Shown here: positions 26,442-34,678 of the stretch, piece after piece
How positions within the stretch are numbered: position 1 is the first letter of the stretch
Layout of the letters: each line of letters opens with the position of its first letter
NCBI GenBank assembly: GCA_966211335.1
Contig: CBIHNF010000001.1
Location: 1-64,000 of the forward strand
Source of the DNA: JAPWJZ01 sp966211335
GTDB lineage: Bacteria > Pseudomonadota > Alphaproteobacteria > Micavibrionales > UBA2020
Direction: 5' to 3'
Length of the DNA stretch: 64,000 nucleotides
Notes under the pieces: generated by a model
Told to the model about the DNA's origin: nothing
Seen by the model: only the letters and a program-made list of their open reading frames with translations
Databases searched by the model: none
Position numbers and translations under genes: made by a program

Positions 26442-26880
26442 ACGACTAGCTACAATTTTAGGAAAATGGCCGGAATAATTTACCGGATGATTACCCGATT
26501 CTGAGATGATGAAATTGTAGCGCATATCGAGACGCCAACGCCTCACCTCTCGGCCGAAGCACCTCACAAACGCCCAAAGCAGCCACCGCACCTCGGCCGT
26601 CATCCTCTCACCAGGGATGACATTTCAACAAGCCGAAGGCCGCCCTTCACCACGGCGGCGGGCCGTTGCAGGGAGACGTTTTCGTCCGGTATACGCGACG
26701 CCGCCTTGTCAGGGATCACCCGCCCCCGGGGTCTTCTGGCCAAGACGACGTAAAAGCACTCTCCATCGGCAAGCAGCCTGTCCCCGTTCAGACAGGCTGC
26801 TTGTATTTTGGGCCTTTGCAAGCGGGGCGCTTGTGTTTTTGGTGGAATCACCCCTAAATCCTCGACAACACGGATGAAGC
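26442..26880. other. Long gene-free region with several hairpins upstream of uvrA
   Basis: About 440 bases without a credible reading frame. A 9-bp inverted repeat CTACAATTT / AAATTGTAG (26450-26458 and 26512-26520) closes a 71-base element. TCATCC / GGGATGA pairs near 26600-26620. A strong terminator lies at 26771-26811. The GC-rich stretch 26521-26770 is full of short complementary pieces (GGCCG, CGCC, GGCGG). This could be a non-coding RNA read rightwards, ending at the terminator, but I could not match it to RNase P, tmRNA, SRP or 6S RNA. Confidence 0.4.
26771..26811 (+). terminator. Rho-independent terminator upstream of uvrA
   Basis: Perfect 12-bp stem AAGCAGCCTGTC / GACAGGCTGCTT, 8-base loop, followed by GTATTTTG. 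It is about 330 bases after the nearest rightward gene, so it ends a long untranslated tail or a separate small transcript, and isolates uvrA. Confidence 0.8.
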
Positions 26881-26895
26881 GTTCTATATTTGTTC
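26881..26895 (+). promoter_or_regulatory. LexA (SOS) box of uvrA
   Basis: GTTC-TATATTT-GTTC: an exact match to GTTC-N7-GTTC, the LexA operator established for alphaproteobacteria. It lies 75 bases before the uvrA ATG, and a TATAAT at 26925-26930 is a plausible -10 element downstream, so LexA would overlap the -35 region. Confidence 0.85.
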
Positions 26896-26969
26896 TGGTT
26901 GTAACGCGCGCCAAGGGCACCATCTATAATGTGTCGTTTGGACATAAGATTAATTTGACGGGAAGAATA

Positions 26970-29852
26970 ATGGCCGAGGCATATAACAAGTTTATCCGCG
27001 TCAAGGGCGCACGCGAACACAACCTCAAGAACATCGATATCGAGATTCCAAGGGACGAGCTGGTGGTCATCACCGGCCTTTCGGGCTCGGGCAAATCCTC
27101 CCTCGCCTTCGACACGATTTATGCCGAAGGGCAGCGCCGCTATGTCGAGAGCCTTTCCGCCTATGCCCGCCAGTTCCTGGAGCTGATGCAGAAGCCGGAT
27201 GTGGATTCCATCGACGGCCTCTCCCCTGCCATTTCCATCGAGCAGAAAACAACCTCCCGCAACCCGCGCTCGACCGTCGGCACGGTCACGGAAATTCACG
27301 ACTACATGCGCCTGCTCTGGGCGCGCGTCGGCATTCCCTATTCGCCGGCGACCGGCAAGCCCATTATCAGCCAGACCGCGAGCCAGATGGTCGACCAGAT
27401 ATTGGAAATGCCGGAAGGCACCAAGCTTTACCTGCTCGCCCCCATGGTGCGCGGTCGCAAGGGCGAATACCGCAAGGAAATGCAGGACTTGCGCAAAAAA
27501 GGTTTCCAGCGCATTAAAATCGACGGCAAGTTTTATGAGCTGGACGATGTGCCGGTGCTGGACAAGCAGCTGAAGCATGACCTTTCCGTTGTCGTCGACC
27601 GTATCGTGGTCAAAAAGGACCTCGGCAACCGTTTGGCGGATTCCGTTGAAACCGCGCTGAAACTGGCCGACGGCCTTCTGATTGTCGAGAATGCGGATAA
27701 TAAGGAAGAGCGTATCTTCTCCGCCAAATTCGCCTGCCCGGTTTCCGGCTTTACGATTGCCGAGATCGAGCCGCGCCTGTTTTCTTTCAACAACCCCTTC
27801 GGTGCCTGCCCGAAATGCGATGGCCTTGGCAGCAAGCTGCACTTTGACCCCGATATGGTGGTGCCGAACCCGGCGCTGACGCTGCAGCAGGGCGCGGTTG
27901 CCCCCTGGGCGCAATCGACCAGCGGTTATTACGAGCAGACGCTGGAAAGCCTCTGTCGCGCCTATAAGGGCAATATGAACACGCCTTGGGAAAAACTGCC
28001 CAAGAAACTGCAGGATGTTATTTTGTACGGCACCGGCGAAGAAAAAGTCGCTATGAAATACTGGGACGGGCGCAAGGACTACACCACCAACAATAAATTC
28101 GAAGGCGTCATCCCCAACCTGCATCGCCGCTACCTTGAAACGGACAGCTTTGCCATCCGCGAAGACCTTGACCATTACAAAACCGAAGCCGTCTGCGAAG
28201 CCTGCAACGGCTACCGCCTGAAGCCCGAAGCCCTCGCCGTCAAAATCGCCGCGAAACACATCGGCGAAATTTCCGCCCTTTCCATCGAGAGCGCGCATGA
28301 CTGGTTCAGCAAGCTTGGCGCGCAGCTAACGAAGAAGGAGCGCGAGATTGCGACGCGCATTCTGAAGGAGATCAACGACCGCTTGACCTTCCTCATGAAC
28401 GTCGGGCTTGAATACCTGTCGCTGTCCCGCATGTCCGGCACGCTGTCGGGCGGTGAATCGCAGCGTATCCGCCTCGCATCCCAAATCGGCTCCGGCCTGA
28501 CCGGCGTGTTGTATGTGCTGGACGAGCCTTCCATCGGCCTCCACCAGCGGGACAACAACCGGCTGCTCGATACCCTCAAGCGCCTCCGCGACCTTGGCAA
28601 TACCGTTTTGGTTGTCGAGCATGATGAAGACGCCATCCGCACCGCCGATTACCTGATTGATATGGGGCCCGGTGCCGGCATTCACGGTGGCGGCGTTGTT
28701 GCCGCCGGCACGCCGGCCGAAGTCATGCGCAACAAGGACAGCATCACCGCGCAATACCTGACCGGCAAAAAAGAAATCAAGGTGCCGGCGCAGCGCCGCC
28801 GCGGCCGCATGGCAGAGAGCAAAAAAGGCCCGATTCCGCAGATGATTGAAGTCATCGGCGCGCGGGAGAATAACCTGAAGAACGTGCATGCGCAGATTCC
28901 GGTGGGTACTTTCACCTGCGTCACCGGCGTGTCGGGCTCCGGCAAATCCTCGCTTATCATCGATACGCTGTTTGCGGGCGCGTCCCGCCGCCTGATGAAG
29001 GCGCGCACGCAGCCGGGCGCGCATGATGCGATCAAGGGCCTCGAGTACCTTGATAAGGTCATCGATATCGACCAGTCGCCGATTGGCCGCACGCCGCGCT
29101 CCAACCCCGCGACCTATACGGGTGCCTTCACGCCGATCCGCGACTGGTTCGCGGGGCTGCCGGAATCAAAAGCGCGCGGCTATGGCCCCGGGCGTTTTTC
29201 CTTCAACGTCAAGGGCGGCCGCTGCGAAACCTGCGAAGGCGACGGCGTCATTAAAATTGAAATGCACTTCCTGCCGGATGTGCATGTCACCTGCGACATG
29301 TGCAAGGGCAAGCGCTATAACCGCGAAACGCTGGAAGTCCTCTACAAAGAAAAATCCATCGCCGATGTGCTCGACATGACGGTGGAGGAAGCGGCGGATT
29401 TCTTTAAAGCCGTGCCCTCGATCCGCGAGAAGATGGAGACCTTGAAAGAAGTCGGCCTCTCCTACGTCCACGTCGGCCAGCGCGCAACGACGCTGTCGGG
29501 CGGCGAAGCGCAGCGCGTGAAACTGGCGAAGGAACTGGCCAAACGCGCCACCGGCCGCACGCTTTACATTCTGGACGAGCCCACGACCGGCCTGCACTTT
29601 GAAGACGTGCGCAAATTGCTCGAAGTCCTTCACCGTCTTGTCGATGCCGGCAACACCATGATCGTCATCGAGCATAACCTTGAGGTCATCAAGACCGCCG
29701 ACTGGATCATCGATATCGGCCCCGAGGGCGGCAACAAGGGCGGGGAGATTTTGATTCAGGACACGCCGGAAAAAGTCGCCAAGGAAAAACGCAGCTATAC
29801 CGGCCAGTACCTGAAAGCCCTGCTCGGCAACAGCAAGGCAAAAGTCGCCTGA
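26970..29852 (+). CDS. uvrA: UvrABC excinuclease subunit A
   Basis: 960 residues from the ATG at 26970 (GGGAAG upstream); the frame is open further left but that part crosses the SOS box. Two ABC modules: Walker A GLSGSGKSSLAFDT (~residue 35) and GVSGSGKSSLIIDT (~residue 650); signatures LSGGESQRIRLAS and LSGGEAQRVKLAKEL; Walker B VLDEPSIGLH and ILDEPTTGLH. Zinc modules are seen at CPVSGF...ACPKCDGLG and CETCEGDG...CDMCKGKRYN. Damage recognition in nucleotide excision repair, working with UvrB and UvrC encoded elsewhere. Controlled by LexA through the upstream box. Confidence 0.98.
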   Translation: MAEAYNKFIRVKGAREHNLKNIDIEIPRDELVVITGLSGSGKSSLAFDTIYAEGQRRYVESLSAYARQFLELMQKPDVDSIDGLSPAISIEQKTTSRNPRSTVGTVTEIHDYMRLLWARVGIPYSPATGKPIISQTASQMVDQILEMPEGTKLYLLAPMVRGRKGEYRKEMQDLRKKGFQRIKIDGKFYELDDVPVLDKQLKHDLSVVVDRIVVKKDLGNRLADSVETALKLADGLLIVENADNKEERIFSAKFACPVSGFTIAEIEPRLFSFNNPFGACPKCDGLGSKLHFDPDMVVPNPALTLQQGAVAPWAQSTSGYYEQTLESLCRAYKGNMNTPWEKLPKKLQDVILYGTGEEKVAMKYWDGRKDYTTNNKFEGVIPNLHRRYLETDSFAIREDLDHYKTEAVCEACNGYRLKPEALAVKIAAKHIGEISALSIESAHDWFSKLGAQLTKKEREIATRILKEINDRLTFLMNVGLEYLSLSRMSGTLSGGESQRIRLASQIGSGLTGVLYVLDEPSIGLHQRDNNRLLDTLKRLRDLGNTVLVVEHDEDAIRTADYLIDMGPGAGIHGGGVVAAGTPAEVMRNKDSITAQYLTGKKEIKVPAQRRRGRMAESKKGPIPQMIEVIGARENNLKNVHAQIPVGTFTCVTGVSGSGKSSLIIDTLFAGASRRLMKARTQPGAHDAIKGLEYLDKVIDIDQSPIGRTPRSNPATYTGAFTPIRDWFAGLPESKARGYGPGRFSFNVKGGRCETCEGDGVIKIEMHFLPDVHVTCDMCKGKRYNRETLEVLYKEKSIADVLDMTVEEAADFFKAVPSIREKMETLKEVGLSYVHVGQRATTLSGGEAQRVKLAKELAKRATGRTLYILDEPTTGLHFEDVRKLLEVLHRLVDAGNTMIVIEHNLEVIKTADWIIDIGPEGGNKGGEILIQDTPEKVAKEKRSYTGQYLKALLGNSKAKVA

Positions 29853-29896
29853 TGTAAGGGTGACCGTCTCAGGCGGCCGTATCTTCACGGGATATA

Positions 29897-29931
29897 AAAT
29901 GCCGGGTGGGTTTTCCCCTCCGGCATTTTTT
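29897..29931 (+). terminator. Rho-independent terminator after uvrA
   Basis: AAAATGCCGG / CCGGCATTTT stem with a 13-base loop that is itself GGG/CCC pairing, then TTTTTT; 44 bases after the uvrA stop. Confidence 0.9.
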
Positions 29932-30045
29932 ATGAAATAACCTTTATTTATCAATAGATTATAGGGATTTCACGTTTATTCCGGAAATTGGCACGGGTTC
30001 TGCATGGATAGAGGTGTAGAAACATCCTCTTGAAAGGCCGCTGTC

Positions 30046-30318
30046 ATGAAATCCATCACCTCCCCCTACACCCCCGCCTGGTTCCGCACCATGGAACGCA
30101 TCAACCCGCTTCTCACCAACGTCATCCGCCATACCGCCAAATCCATCCCTTCGGCAGAATATTGCGCCATCTGCGGCTGCAAGGATGCCGAAAGCCATGA
30201 TCTGCTGCTGCAGGGCCACCTGATTTCGCTCTCCAGCTGCACCCGCTGCTATGCCCTGCATAACGCCGCCTTCCGCGATAACCTTGTTGCGGCTGGTGTT
30301 TTTCAGGTCAGCCGTTAA
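30046..30318 (+). CDS. Small zinc-ribbon-like protein, unknown
   Basis: 90 residues, AAAGG seven bases before the ATG. CAICGC at residues ~43-48 and SSCTRCY ~65-71 form two CxxC knuckles 20 residues apart, suggesting one bound zinc. The N-terminal 40 residues are helical and basic. Nothing else in it points to a function; small zinc proteins of this kind often bind nucleic acid or other proteins. Separate transcription unit between terminators. Confidence 0.65.
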   Translation: MKSITSPYTPAWFRTMERINPLLTNVIRHTAKSIPSAEYCAICGCKDAESHDLLLQGHLISLSSCTRCYALHNAAFRDNLVAAGVFQVSR

Positions 30319-30430
30319 TTTTCAAAAAAATGCGTTTTGAGAGGAAACTTTTTCAAAGCCGGTGCCGTTAGCTATACGAATAACGAGCAACGCTGGCTGC
30401 GGCCTGATGTTACTGTTGTCAGTCTTTACG

Positions 30431-30460
30431 AAAAGCCCGGACCCCCGTCCGGGCTTTTTC
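30431..30460 (+). terminator. Rho-independent terminator
   Basis: Perfect stem AAAAGCCCGGAC / GTCCGGGCTTTT with a CCCC loop and following TTCTTTG, 112 bases after the zinc-ribbon gene. Confidence 0.9.
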
Positions 30461-30736
30461 TTTGCCGTTCTGGTGCAAAGTTATCCACAGTTCAAATACA
30501 TTCTGGTAATTAAATCAATCGTTTATGTCGCAGTTAGGGGATGGACACCCCCTTATTGCATAACTAGGATGCGCTTGGTTTCGACAAACGACTCTTGCCT
30601 ATAGGGACAAGCAACGCCGCCGGCAGTAGCGAGCTTCATAAAAGCCCCGCCCACCGGCACTTTCAGGCGACGCCCGCTTCAGGAAGAACGTTTTCGATTT
30701 TTGACCAAGGTAATTTAGGAAAGGCACCACACAACT
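30461..30736. other. AT-rich then GC-rich leader region, with one perfect DnaA box
   Basis: 276 bases without a gene. TTATCCACA, a perfect DnaA box, stands at 30481-30489, followed by ~45 AT-rich bases. At 30537-30553 an imperfect hairpin (AGGGG...CCCCCT) appears, and CTTGCC...GGGACAAG can pair at 30594-30610. No further DnaA boxes were found. The rest presumably carries the promoter and leader of the gene at 30737. Confidence 0.4.
30481..30489 (+). promoter_or_regulatory. Isolated consensus DnaA box
   Basis: TTATCCACA, identical to the high-affinity DnaA site. It is a lone site, more consistent with gene regulation by DnaA (or chance) than with an origin. Confidence 0.4.
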
Positions 30737-31567
30737 ATGGCTGACAATCAACTCAACGCCCACCAGATCGAATCCCGCAAAGAGATCGTGATTCCGATCA
30801 CCCTCAAAGGCCTTGTCGAAGGCTATGCGAAGCTCGCCTATGACACGCCCGTGGGCCTCTACAAAAAAATCGCCCGCGGCATCGACAACCTCGCCATCCA
30901 CAAAAACACCCGCAGCGGCTTTTTCTCCGTCCTGTCCATGCCCCTCGGCATCATGGCCCGCAACGGCGCGCGCGCAGCCCACAACCTGGCTGACGGCAAA
31001 TACATGAAGGGCGTTTCCCAATGGCTCGGCGGTACCGTCGGTGCTGGTGGCGCCTGGTGGGTTGCCGGCAACATGCTGGCGAGCGCACTCACCACGAACG
31101 TTCCGCTGCTGGCAACCGCCGGCGGCAAGATCGCGACCGTCGCTGTCGCAGCCGTCCTCTCCTCCCCCGTCGTCGTTCCGGCCTTCATGGTCGGCACGCT
31201 GGCGATGGCTTCGGCTGTCGGCGTCGGCATCACCCTGCTGTCCGCCCTGCCCGCCGTCCTGAACCTCAAGACCGGCCTGCTGCGCACCCTTGACCGTATT
31301 AAAGGCATCAAGGGCGTCAACTATGACGATGCCGCTGCCGAACAGGAAATCAGCCAGAACAGCCTGTCGTCGCGTTACGAGCGCCAGCAGTATGCGCAAG
31401 TCACCAACGGCCTGCGTTACCTGTCGGAAGAAGCACAGAAGGGCATTTACGAATCCCTGAAGTCGAAGTTCGACGTCGCCGCTGCGCCTGCCAACCAGAA
31501 CCAGCCGCAGACCGCGCCGCAAGTCGCGCAAGCCGCTGCTAAAAATGGCAGCAAGCCGACGCCGTAA
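30737..31567 (+). CDS. Glycine/alanine-rich membrane-associated protein, unknown
   Basis: 276 residues. No signal peptide. Residues ~1-95 are mixed helices with basic residues. Residues ~98-185 form two to three long hydrophobic helices rich in Gly and Ala (GGTVGAGGAWWVAGNML, then VAVAAVLSSPVVVPAF and GTLAMASAVGVGITLL), like glycine-zipper membrane hairpins. A charged region (LRTLDRIKGIKG, then EISQNSLSSRYER) and a Gln/Ala/Pro-rich tail follow. Family not recognised. It sits alone, with a terminator on each side. Confidence 0.6.
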   Translation: MADNQLNAHQIESRKEIVIPITLKGLVEGYAKLAYDTPVGLYKKIARGIDNLAIHKNTRSGFFSVLSMPLGIMARNGARAAHNLADGKYMKGVSQWLGGTVGAGGAWWVAGNMLASALTTNVPLLATAGGKIATVAVAAVLSSPVVVPAFMVGTLAMASAVGVGITLLSALPAVLNLKTGLLRTLDRIKGIKGVNYDDAAAEQEISQNSLSSRYERQQYAQVTNGLRYLSEEAQKGIYESLKSKFDVAAAPANQNQPQTAPQVAQAAAKNGSKPTP

Positions 31568-31590
31568 TAAATCTTTTCGGCTCGAAAAGG

Positions 31591-31626
31591 AAAAACCCGC
31601 CGGCTGCAAAGCTGGCGGGTTTTTTT
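31591..31626 (+). terminator. Rho-independent terminator
   Basis: AAAACCCGCCGGC / GCTGGCGGGTTTT stem (one mismatch) with a TGCAAA loop and a run of eight T. 23 bases after the preceding stop. Confidence 0.9.
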
Positions 31627-31638
31627 ATGTTTCAATTC

Positions 31639-32322
31639 TCAAGGCGTCGGCGGTTTCAGCCCATCGGGGTCGCGACGGCGCGTCCATTCGCGGAGATCCA
31701 GCGTCTCGAGCCCGTCCAGCTTCGCCTTGTTATACAGCTCCATGAAAGAAGGCCGCGGCATGTCGAACTGGATGGTAGTTTCGTTGAAGGGGCCTTTGCC
31801 AAAGCGCAAGGGGAGCGTCGTCATCTTGCCGTTGCGGCCTTCCTCGCCGGCGACGCCCGCCCAGTTGATGTTGCTGTCCTTGATGAAAAACATCTGGAAG
31901 TTCTGCTCTTCCTTCTGGCGCACGAAAACGGCAATCGTCAGCTCGCGGTCGACCAGCGGTCTTGCCTGACCATCGGCGGCCGGCGCGGCGGAGGCGAAAT
32001 CGGCCGCCAGCTTCGGCAGCACGGCATCGCCGACGGCGGGGCCGGTCACATCGCGCAGGTCCAGCACAGGGTCGCTTAAAATATCCGCGAAGTATATTTT
32101 CTTCTCCAGCGCCTCGTAATCCATGGCGACCGGAATTTTGACGCCGGTCTTGAGGGCGATGCCGGCGACCGTTTCCGACACTTGCGTCACATAGTCAATC
32201 CGCTCCCGCATGAAGGTCATGGGGTGAAAGGTTTTGCCGCCGTCATCCGGCACCAGCACGCGGAGGATAAGGTCTTCCGCATCCGGCGTCAGCCGCTTGG
32301 CAAATTTGAACGCGTCGGTCAT
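31639..32322 (-). CDS. Two-module paralogue A of an unrecognised family (third gene of a tandem array)
   Basis: 227 residues; AAGGG precedes the ATG. It consists of two similar halves. The first runs from EDLILRVLVPDDG through RERIDYVTQVSE to PVLDLRDVTG; the second from ELTIAVFVRQ through KDSNINWAG to ETLDLREWTRR. Each half is strand-rich, opens with an alternating strand, has an aromatic turn, and closes with LDL plus a short helix. The same two-module layout is found in the two upstream genes. No signal peptide or membrane segment. Function unknown. Confidence 0.65.
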   Translation of the reverse strand: MTDAFKFAKRLTPDAEDLILRVLVPDDGGKTFHPMTFMRERIDYVTQVSETVAGIALKTGVKIPVAMDYEALEKKIYFADILSDPVLDLRDVTGPAVGDAVLPKLAADFASAAPAADGQARPLVDRELTIAVFVRQKEEQNFQMFFIKDSNINWAGVAGEEGRNGKMTTLPLRFGKGPFNETTIQFDMPRPSFMELYNKAKLDGLETLDLREWTRRRDPDGLKPPTP

Positions 32323-32333
32323 GGCTTTGGCCC

Positions 32334-32987
32334 TTACATTCTCAGCGAGGTGGTGTTTTTGGGGCGGGTCACATCGGTCAGGTCCAGCTGCGCCTCGCCG
32401 TTCTTCTTGGCGTTTTCAATATGCCAGGTGAAGTTGGGCAGCGACACCGCGGCATACATTTCATCCCAGTCGTCGAGTGTATCTTTGAGGGCAATATAAA
32501 TCTCGGTGTCCTTGCGCTGCGAATGCGCCTCGAAATGGTCGATCAGGCTTTCGGGCAGCACGACGCGGCGGAATTCCTTGTCCGTCGGCCCCAAGTGCGC
32601 ATACATGACGATATTCAGCTCCCCCGCCTCCGCCTTCGGCGCTTCGGCGGCGGGGTTGAATTCCTTCGAGAGGCGCAAGGCGCGGGCTTCGGCGACAGCG
32701 GCGCCGGTGACGAGCGAGAGGTCAAGGTTCGCGCCGGTTGAGAGGTCGGGCGTATAGACCTGCTTTTTCAGCTCTGCGAAAGCGAGCGCAACGGGAATGG
32801 CGATGCCGTTGGCGAGCACCATGCCGGAGGTTTTGTCGTCAATCTCATACAAATAATCAACCTGCGATGCCTTGAAGGCCATGCGGCGATATTCTTTTTG
32901 ATGCCCTTCGATAGGCGCTTGCGCCTCGATGAGCAATTCATCGTCGCCGAGGGAATAGATGCGTGATTTTCTAAGCTCTTTCATCAT
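32334..32987 (-). CDS. Two-module paralogue B of the same unrecognised family
   Basis: 217 residues, with AAGG just before two adjacent ATGs. The first half (DELLIEAQAP..., ASQVDYLYEIDD, NGIAIPVALAFAELKKQVY, ANLDLSLVTG) aligns with the first half of paralogue A (ERIDYVTQVSE, GVKIPVAMDYEALEKKIY, PVLDLRDVTG). The second half ends QLDLTDVTR like A's ETLDLREWTR. The two genes are therefore clear paralogues at roughly a third identity in the best segments by eye. Separated from paralogue A by 11 bases and from C by 6. Confidence 0.65.
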   Translation of the reverse strand: MMKELRKSRIYSLGDDELLIEAQAPIEGHQKEYRRMAFKASQVDYLYEIDDKTSGMVLANGIAIPVALAFAELKKQVYTPDLSTGANLDLSLVTGAAVAEARALRLSKEFNPAAEAPKAEAGELNIVMYAHLGPTDKEFRRVVLPESLIDHFEAHSQRKDTEIYIALKDTLDDWDEMYAAVSLPNFTWHIENAKKNGEAQLDLTDVTRPKNTTSLRM

Positions 32988-32993
32988 CTACCT

Positions 32994-33686
32994 TCAGGGA
33001 CGCAGCGGCGGCGCGGCCGGATTTTTATCTTCTTTCGGCACGGTGCCCTTGCGCATGGAATATTCGGAAATGTCGAGCTTCCCCGTGCCGGCCTGATAGG
33101 CAGTGCGGCACAGTTTATCAAATTCCTCCATCGTCGTTTCGATGATGAATTCCGCCGTGCCGAAGGGGTTGGTCTTGCCGGGGCGCATTTTCAGGCGCAG
33201 GTTCTTGTCGCCGAAAATACTGCCGCCCTCTTCCAGCCGACGCGCGAAAATATCGCTGCCCTTGAAAGTGAAAGGCTTGAATTCCTTGCCCTGCGACTGG
33301 CGGATGAAGCTGGTGATGGTGAGGCTTTCGATGTGCACCCATTTGTCGGCATCAGCTGCTTCCGCAAAAGCCTGGCGGATGGATTTGACCACCTCCGCCT
33401 TCGGCAACAGGTTGACGAAGGGCTTGAGGTCCAGCACTTCCGAAGCGCAATCCTGGATTTTCAGCCGCAGCGCATCGAGTGAAAGGTCGAGGATAATCTC
33501 AGGGCCGTTCTTGAGCGTTAGGACAGAATTCTGCGGCCCGAGTGACTGCAACCGGCCGACTTCCGCGAACTGGAAGGAGATAACATCGGACGGCCAGAGC
33601 GCATCCTGCCCCTTCACCAGCGCGTCGATCCACAAGCCGCTCTGGTCGACGGTCATGATCTTGGATTGGGACGACAGCGGCACCAA
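32994..33686 (-). CDS. Two-module paralogue C of the same family (first gene of the array)
   Basis: 230 residues if the TTG at 33686 is used; it lies six bases after GGAG, whereas the ATG at 33656 has no ribosome site. It is the most divergent copy. The first half ends EVLDLKPF; the second (ESLTITSFIRQSQGKEF, FKGSDIFARRLEE, then KLDISEYS) matches A's second half (ELTIAVFVRQKEEQNF, IKDSNINWAG, ETLDLREW). Its C-terminal tail is Lys/Pro-rich. First gene of the array, 103 bases downstream of the lipid A acyltransferase gene. Confidence 0.6.
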   Translation of the reverse strand: MVPLSSQSKIMTVDQSGLWIDALVKGQDALWPSDVISFQFAEVGRLQSLGPQNSVLTLKNGPEIILDLSLDALRLKIQDCASEVLDLKPFVNLLPKAEVVKSIRQAFAEAADADKWVHIESLTITSFIRQSQGKEFKPFTFKGSDIFARRLEEGGSIFGDKNLRLKMRPGKTNPFGTAEFIIETTMEEFDKLCRTAYQAGTGKLDISEYSMRKGTVPKEDKNPAAPPLRP

Positions 33687-33789
33687 TGACGACTCCGGCT
33701 TTGAAAGGGACGTAATATGACAGGCCGGTAAATTACCAAGCGGCTGTGGTTATGTCAATTTTTGATTGCCAAGCAATATCAGTGACTTG

Positions 33790-34677
33790 TCAGCGACTTT
33801 CCGGCCAGCGGCGGTGAATCCAGAGCCATTGTTCTGGCCTTTCGCGGATCCAGCCTTCAATGATTTTATTGGCTTCCGTCATGATGCGCCTCGCATCCGC
33901 CTGCAGGTCGCCGGTGCGGTGGACATCCAGCGGTGGCAGCACCGTGACGCGGAAGCGGCAGCCGGCGAGCCGCTCGACGCGGCAGGGATAGATATTGCAG
34001 CTGAGGCGCAGGGCGAACTGGGCGACGGCATCCGCCGTCATGGCATCGCGGCCGAAGAAAGGCACGGGCATGCCTTCCGATAGTTTCTGGTCGATGAGCA
34101 TGCCGACGGCGATATTCTTTTTGAGCGTCGACAGAATGGCACGCGCCCCGGCGCCCCCCTTTTCAATCTGCCCTTCGGCGCCGGCTTTCCGCGCGCGGCG
34201 CAGCAAGCCATCGACGCCGGGGTTGTTGGGCTTGCGGTAAACGACATGGACGGGCAGGTTTTTGAACTTGGCCGCGATCGGGACGATTTCCCAGTTTCCG
34301 AGGTGCGCGCCAAAGAAAATCGCGGGCCGCCCCGCTTCCTTGCCGGCGGCATCAAGGCTGTCCACCAATTCGATATTCCGGCGGATATGGTAGAGGTGCG
34401 GATATTCGGCAATGACGCGGCCAAGGTTGTCCCACATGCCGTCGAGGATTTTGGCTTTCTCCGCCGCCGTCTTTTCCGGCATCGCCAGCTCGAGGTTGCG
34501 CACGGCGACCTGATGAATGGCAAGATGCGGGCCGATTTTGCGGATCAGCCAGCCGCTGAAGGCAGAAGCGATATCAAGCGGGATGATTTTAAAAATATAA
34601 TAAACTGCATAGGCGGCGACTGTTTCCAGCGCATAGCGGATTCTTTTCAAAAACGGGATAGGTTTCTTGTCGGACAT
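33790..34677 (-). CDS. Lipid A biosynthesis acyltransferase (LpxL/HtrB type)
   Basis: 295 residues. The acyltransferase motif HX4E is present as AHLGNWE at ~residue 125, with following VYRKPNNPGVD and GMLIDQKLSEGMPVPFFGR, the LpxL/HtrB landmarks. An N-terminal hydrophobic segment (~residues 12-35) anchors it to the inner membrane. The C-terminus reads RPEQWLWIHRRWPE, typical of the family. It adds a secondary acyl chain to Kdo-lipid IVA. Starts one base after lpxK ends; part of waaA-lpxK-lpxL. Confidence 0.92.
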   Translation of the reverse strand: MSDKKPIPFLKRIRYALETVAAYAVYYIFKIIPLDIASAFSGWLIRKIGPHLAIHQVAVRNLELAMPEKTAAEKAKILDGMWDNLGRVIAEYPHLYHIRRNIELVDSLDAAGKEAGRPAIFFGAHLGNWEIVPIAAKFKNLPVHVVYRKPNNPGVDGLLRRARKAGAEGQIEKGGAGARAILSTLKKNIAVGMLIDQKLSEGMPVPFFGRDAMTADAVAQFALRLSCNIYPCRVERLAGCRFRVTVLPPLDVHRTGDLQADARRIMTEANKIIEGWIRERPEQWLWIHRRWPESR

Positions 34678-34678
34678 T

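Noticed and set aside
26521..26803. RNase P, SRP or 6S RNA
   Set aside because: None of the universally conserved blocks of RNase P (GAGGAAAGTCC) or SRP (GGAAGGAAGCAGCC) is present on either strand.
26709..28298. Long open frame (529 residues) antisense to uvrA, and similar ones antisense to the exoprotein, tpsB, topA and the GGDEF/LOG genes
   Set aside because: They lie over well-identified genes, have the arginine/alanine-rich look of antisense reading in GC-rich DNA, and no ribosome sites or family motifs.
30481..30489. Replication origin
   Set aside because: Only one DnaA box, no AT-rich unwinding array, and none of the genes usual at alphaproteobacterial origins.
30537..30680. Possible tmRNA: GGTTTCGAC followed by AAACGAC at about 30572
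   Set aside because: The motif resembles the 5' part of tmRNA, but there is no T-arm, no CCA end and no in-frame proteolysis tag nearby; the match is too short.
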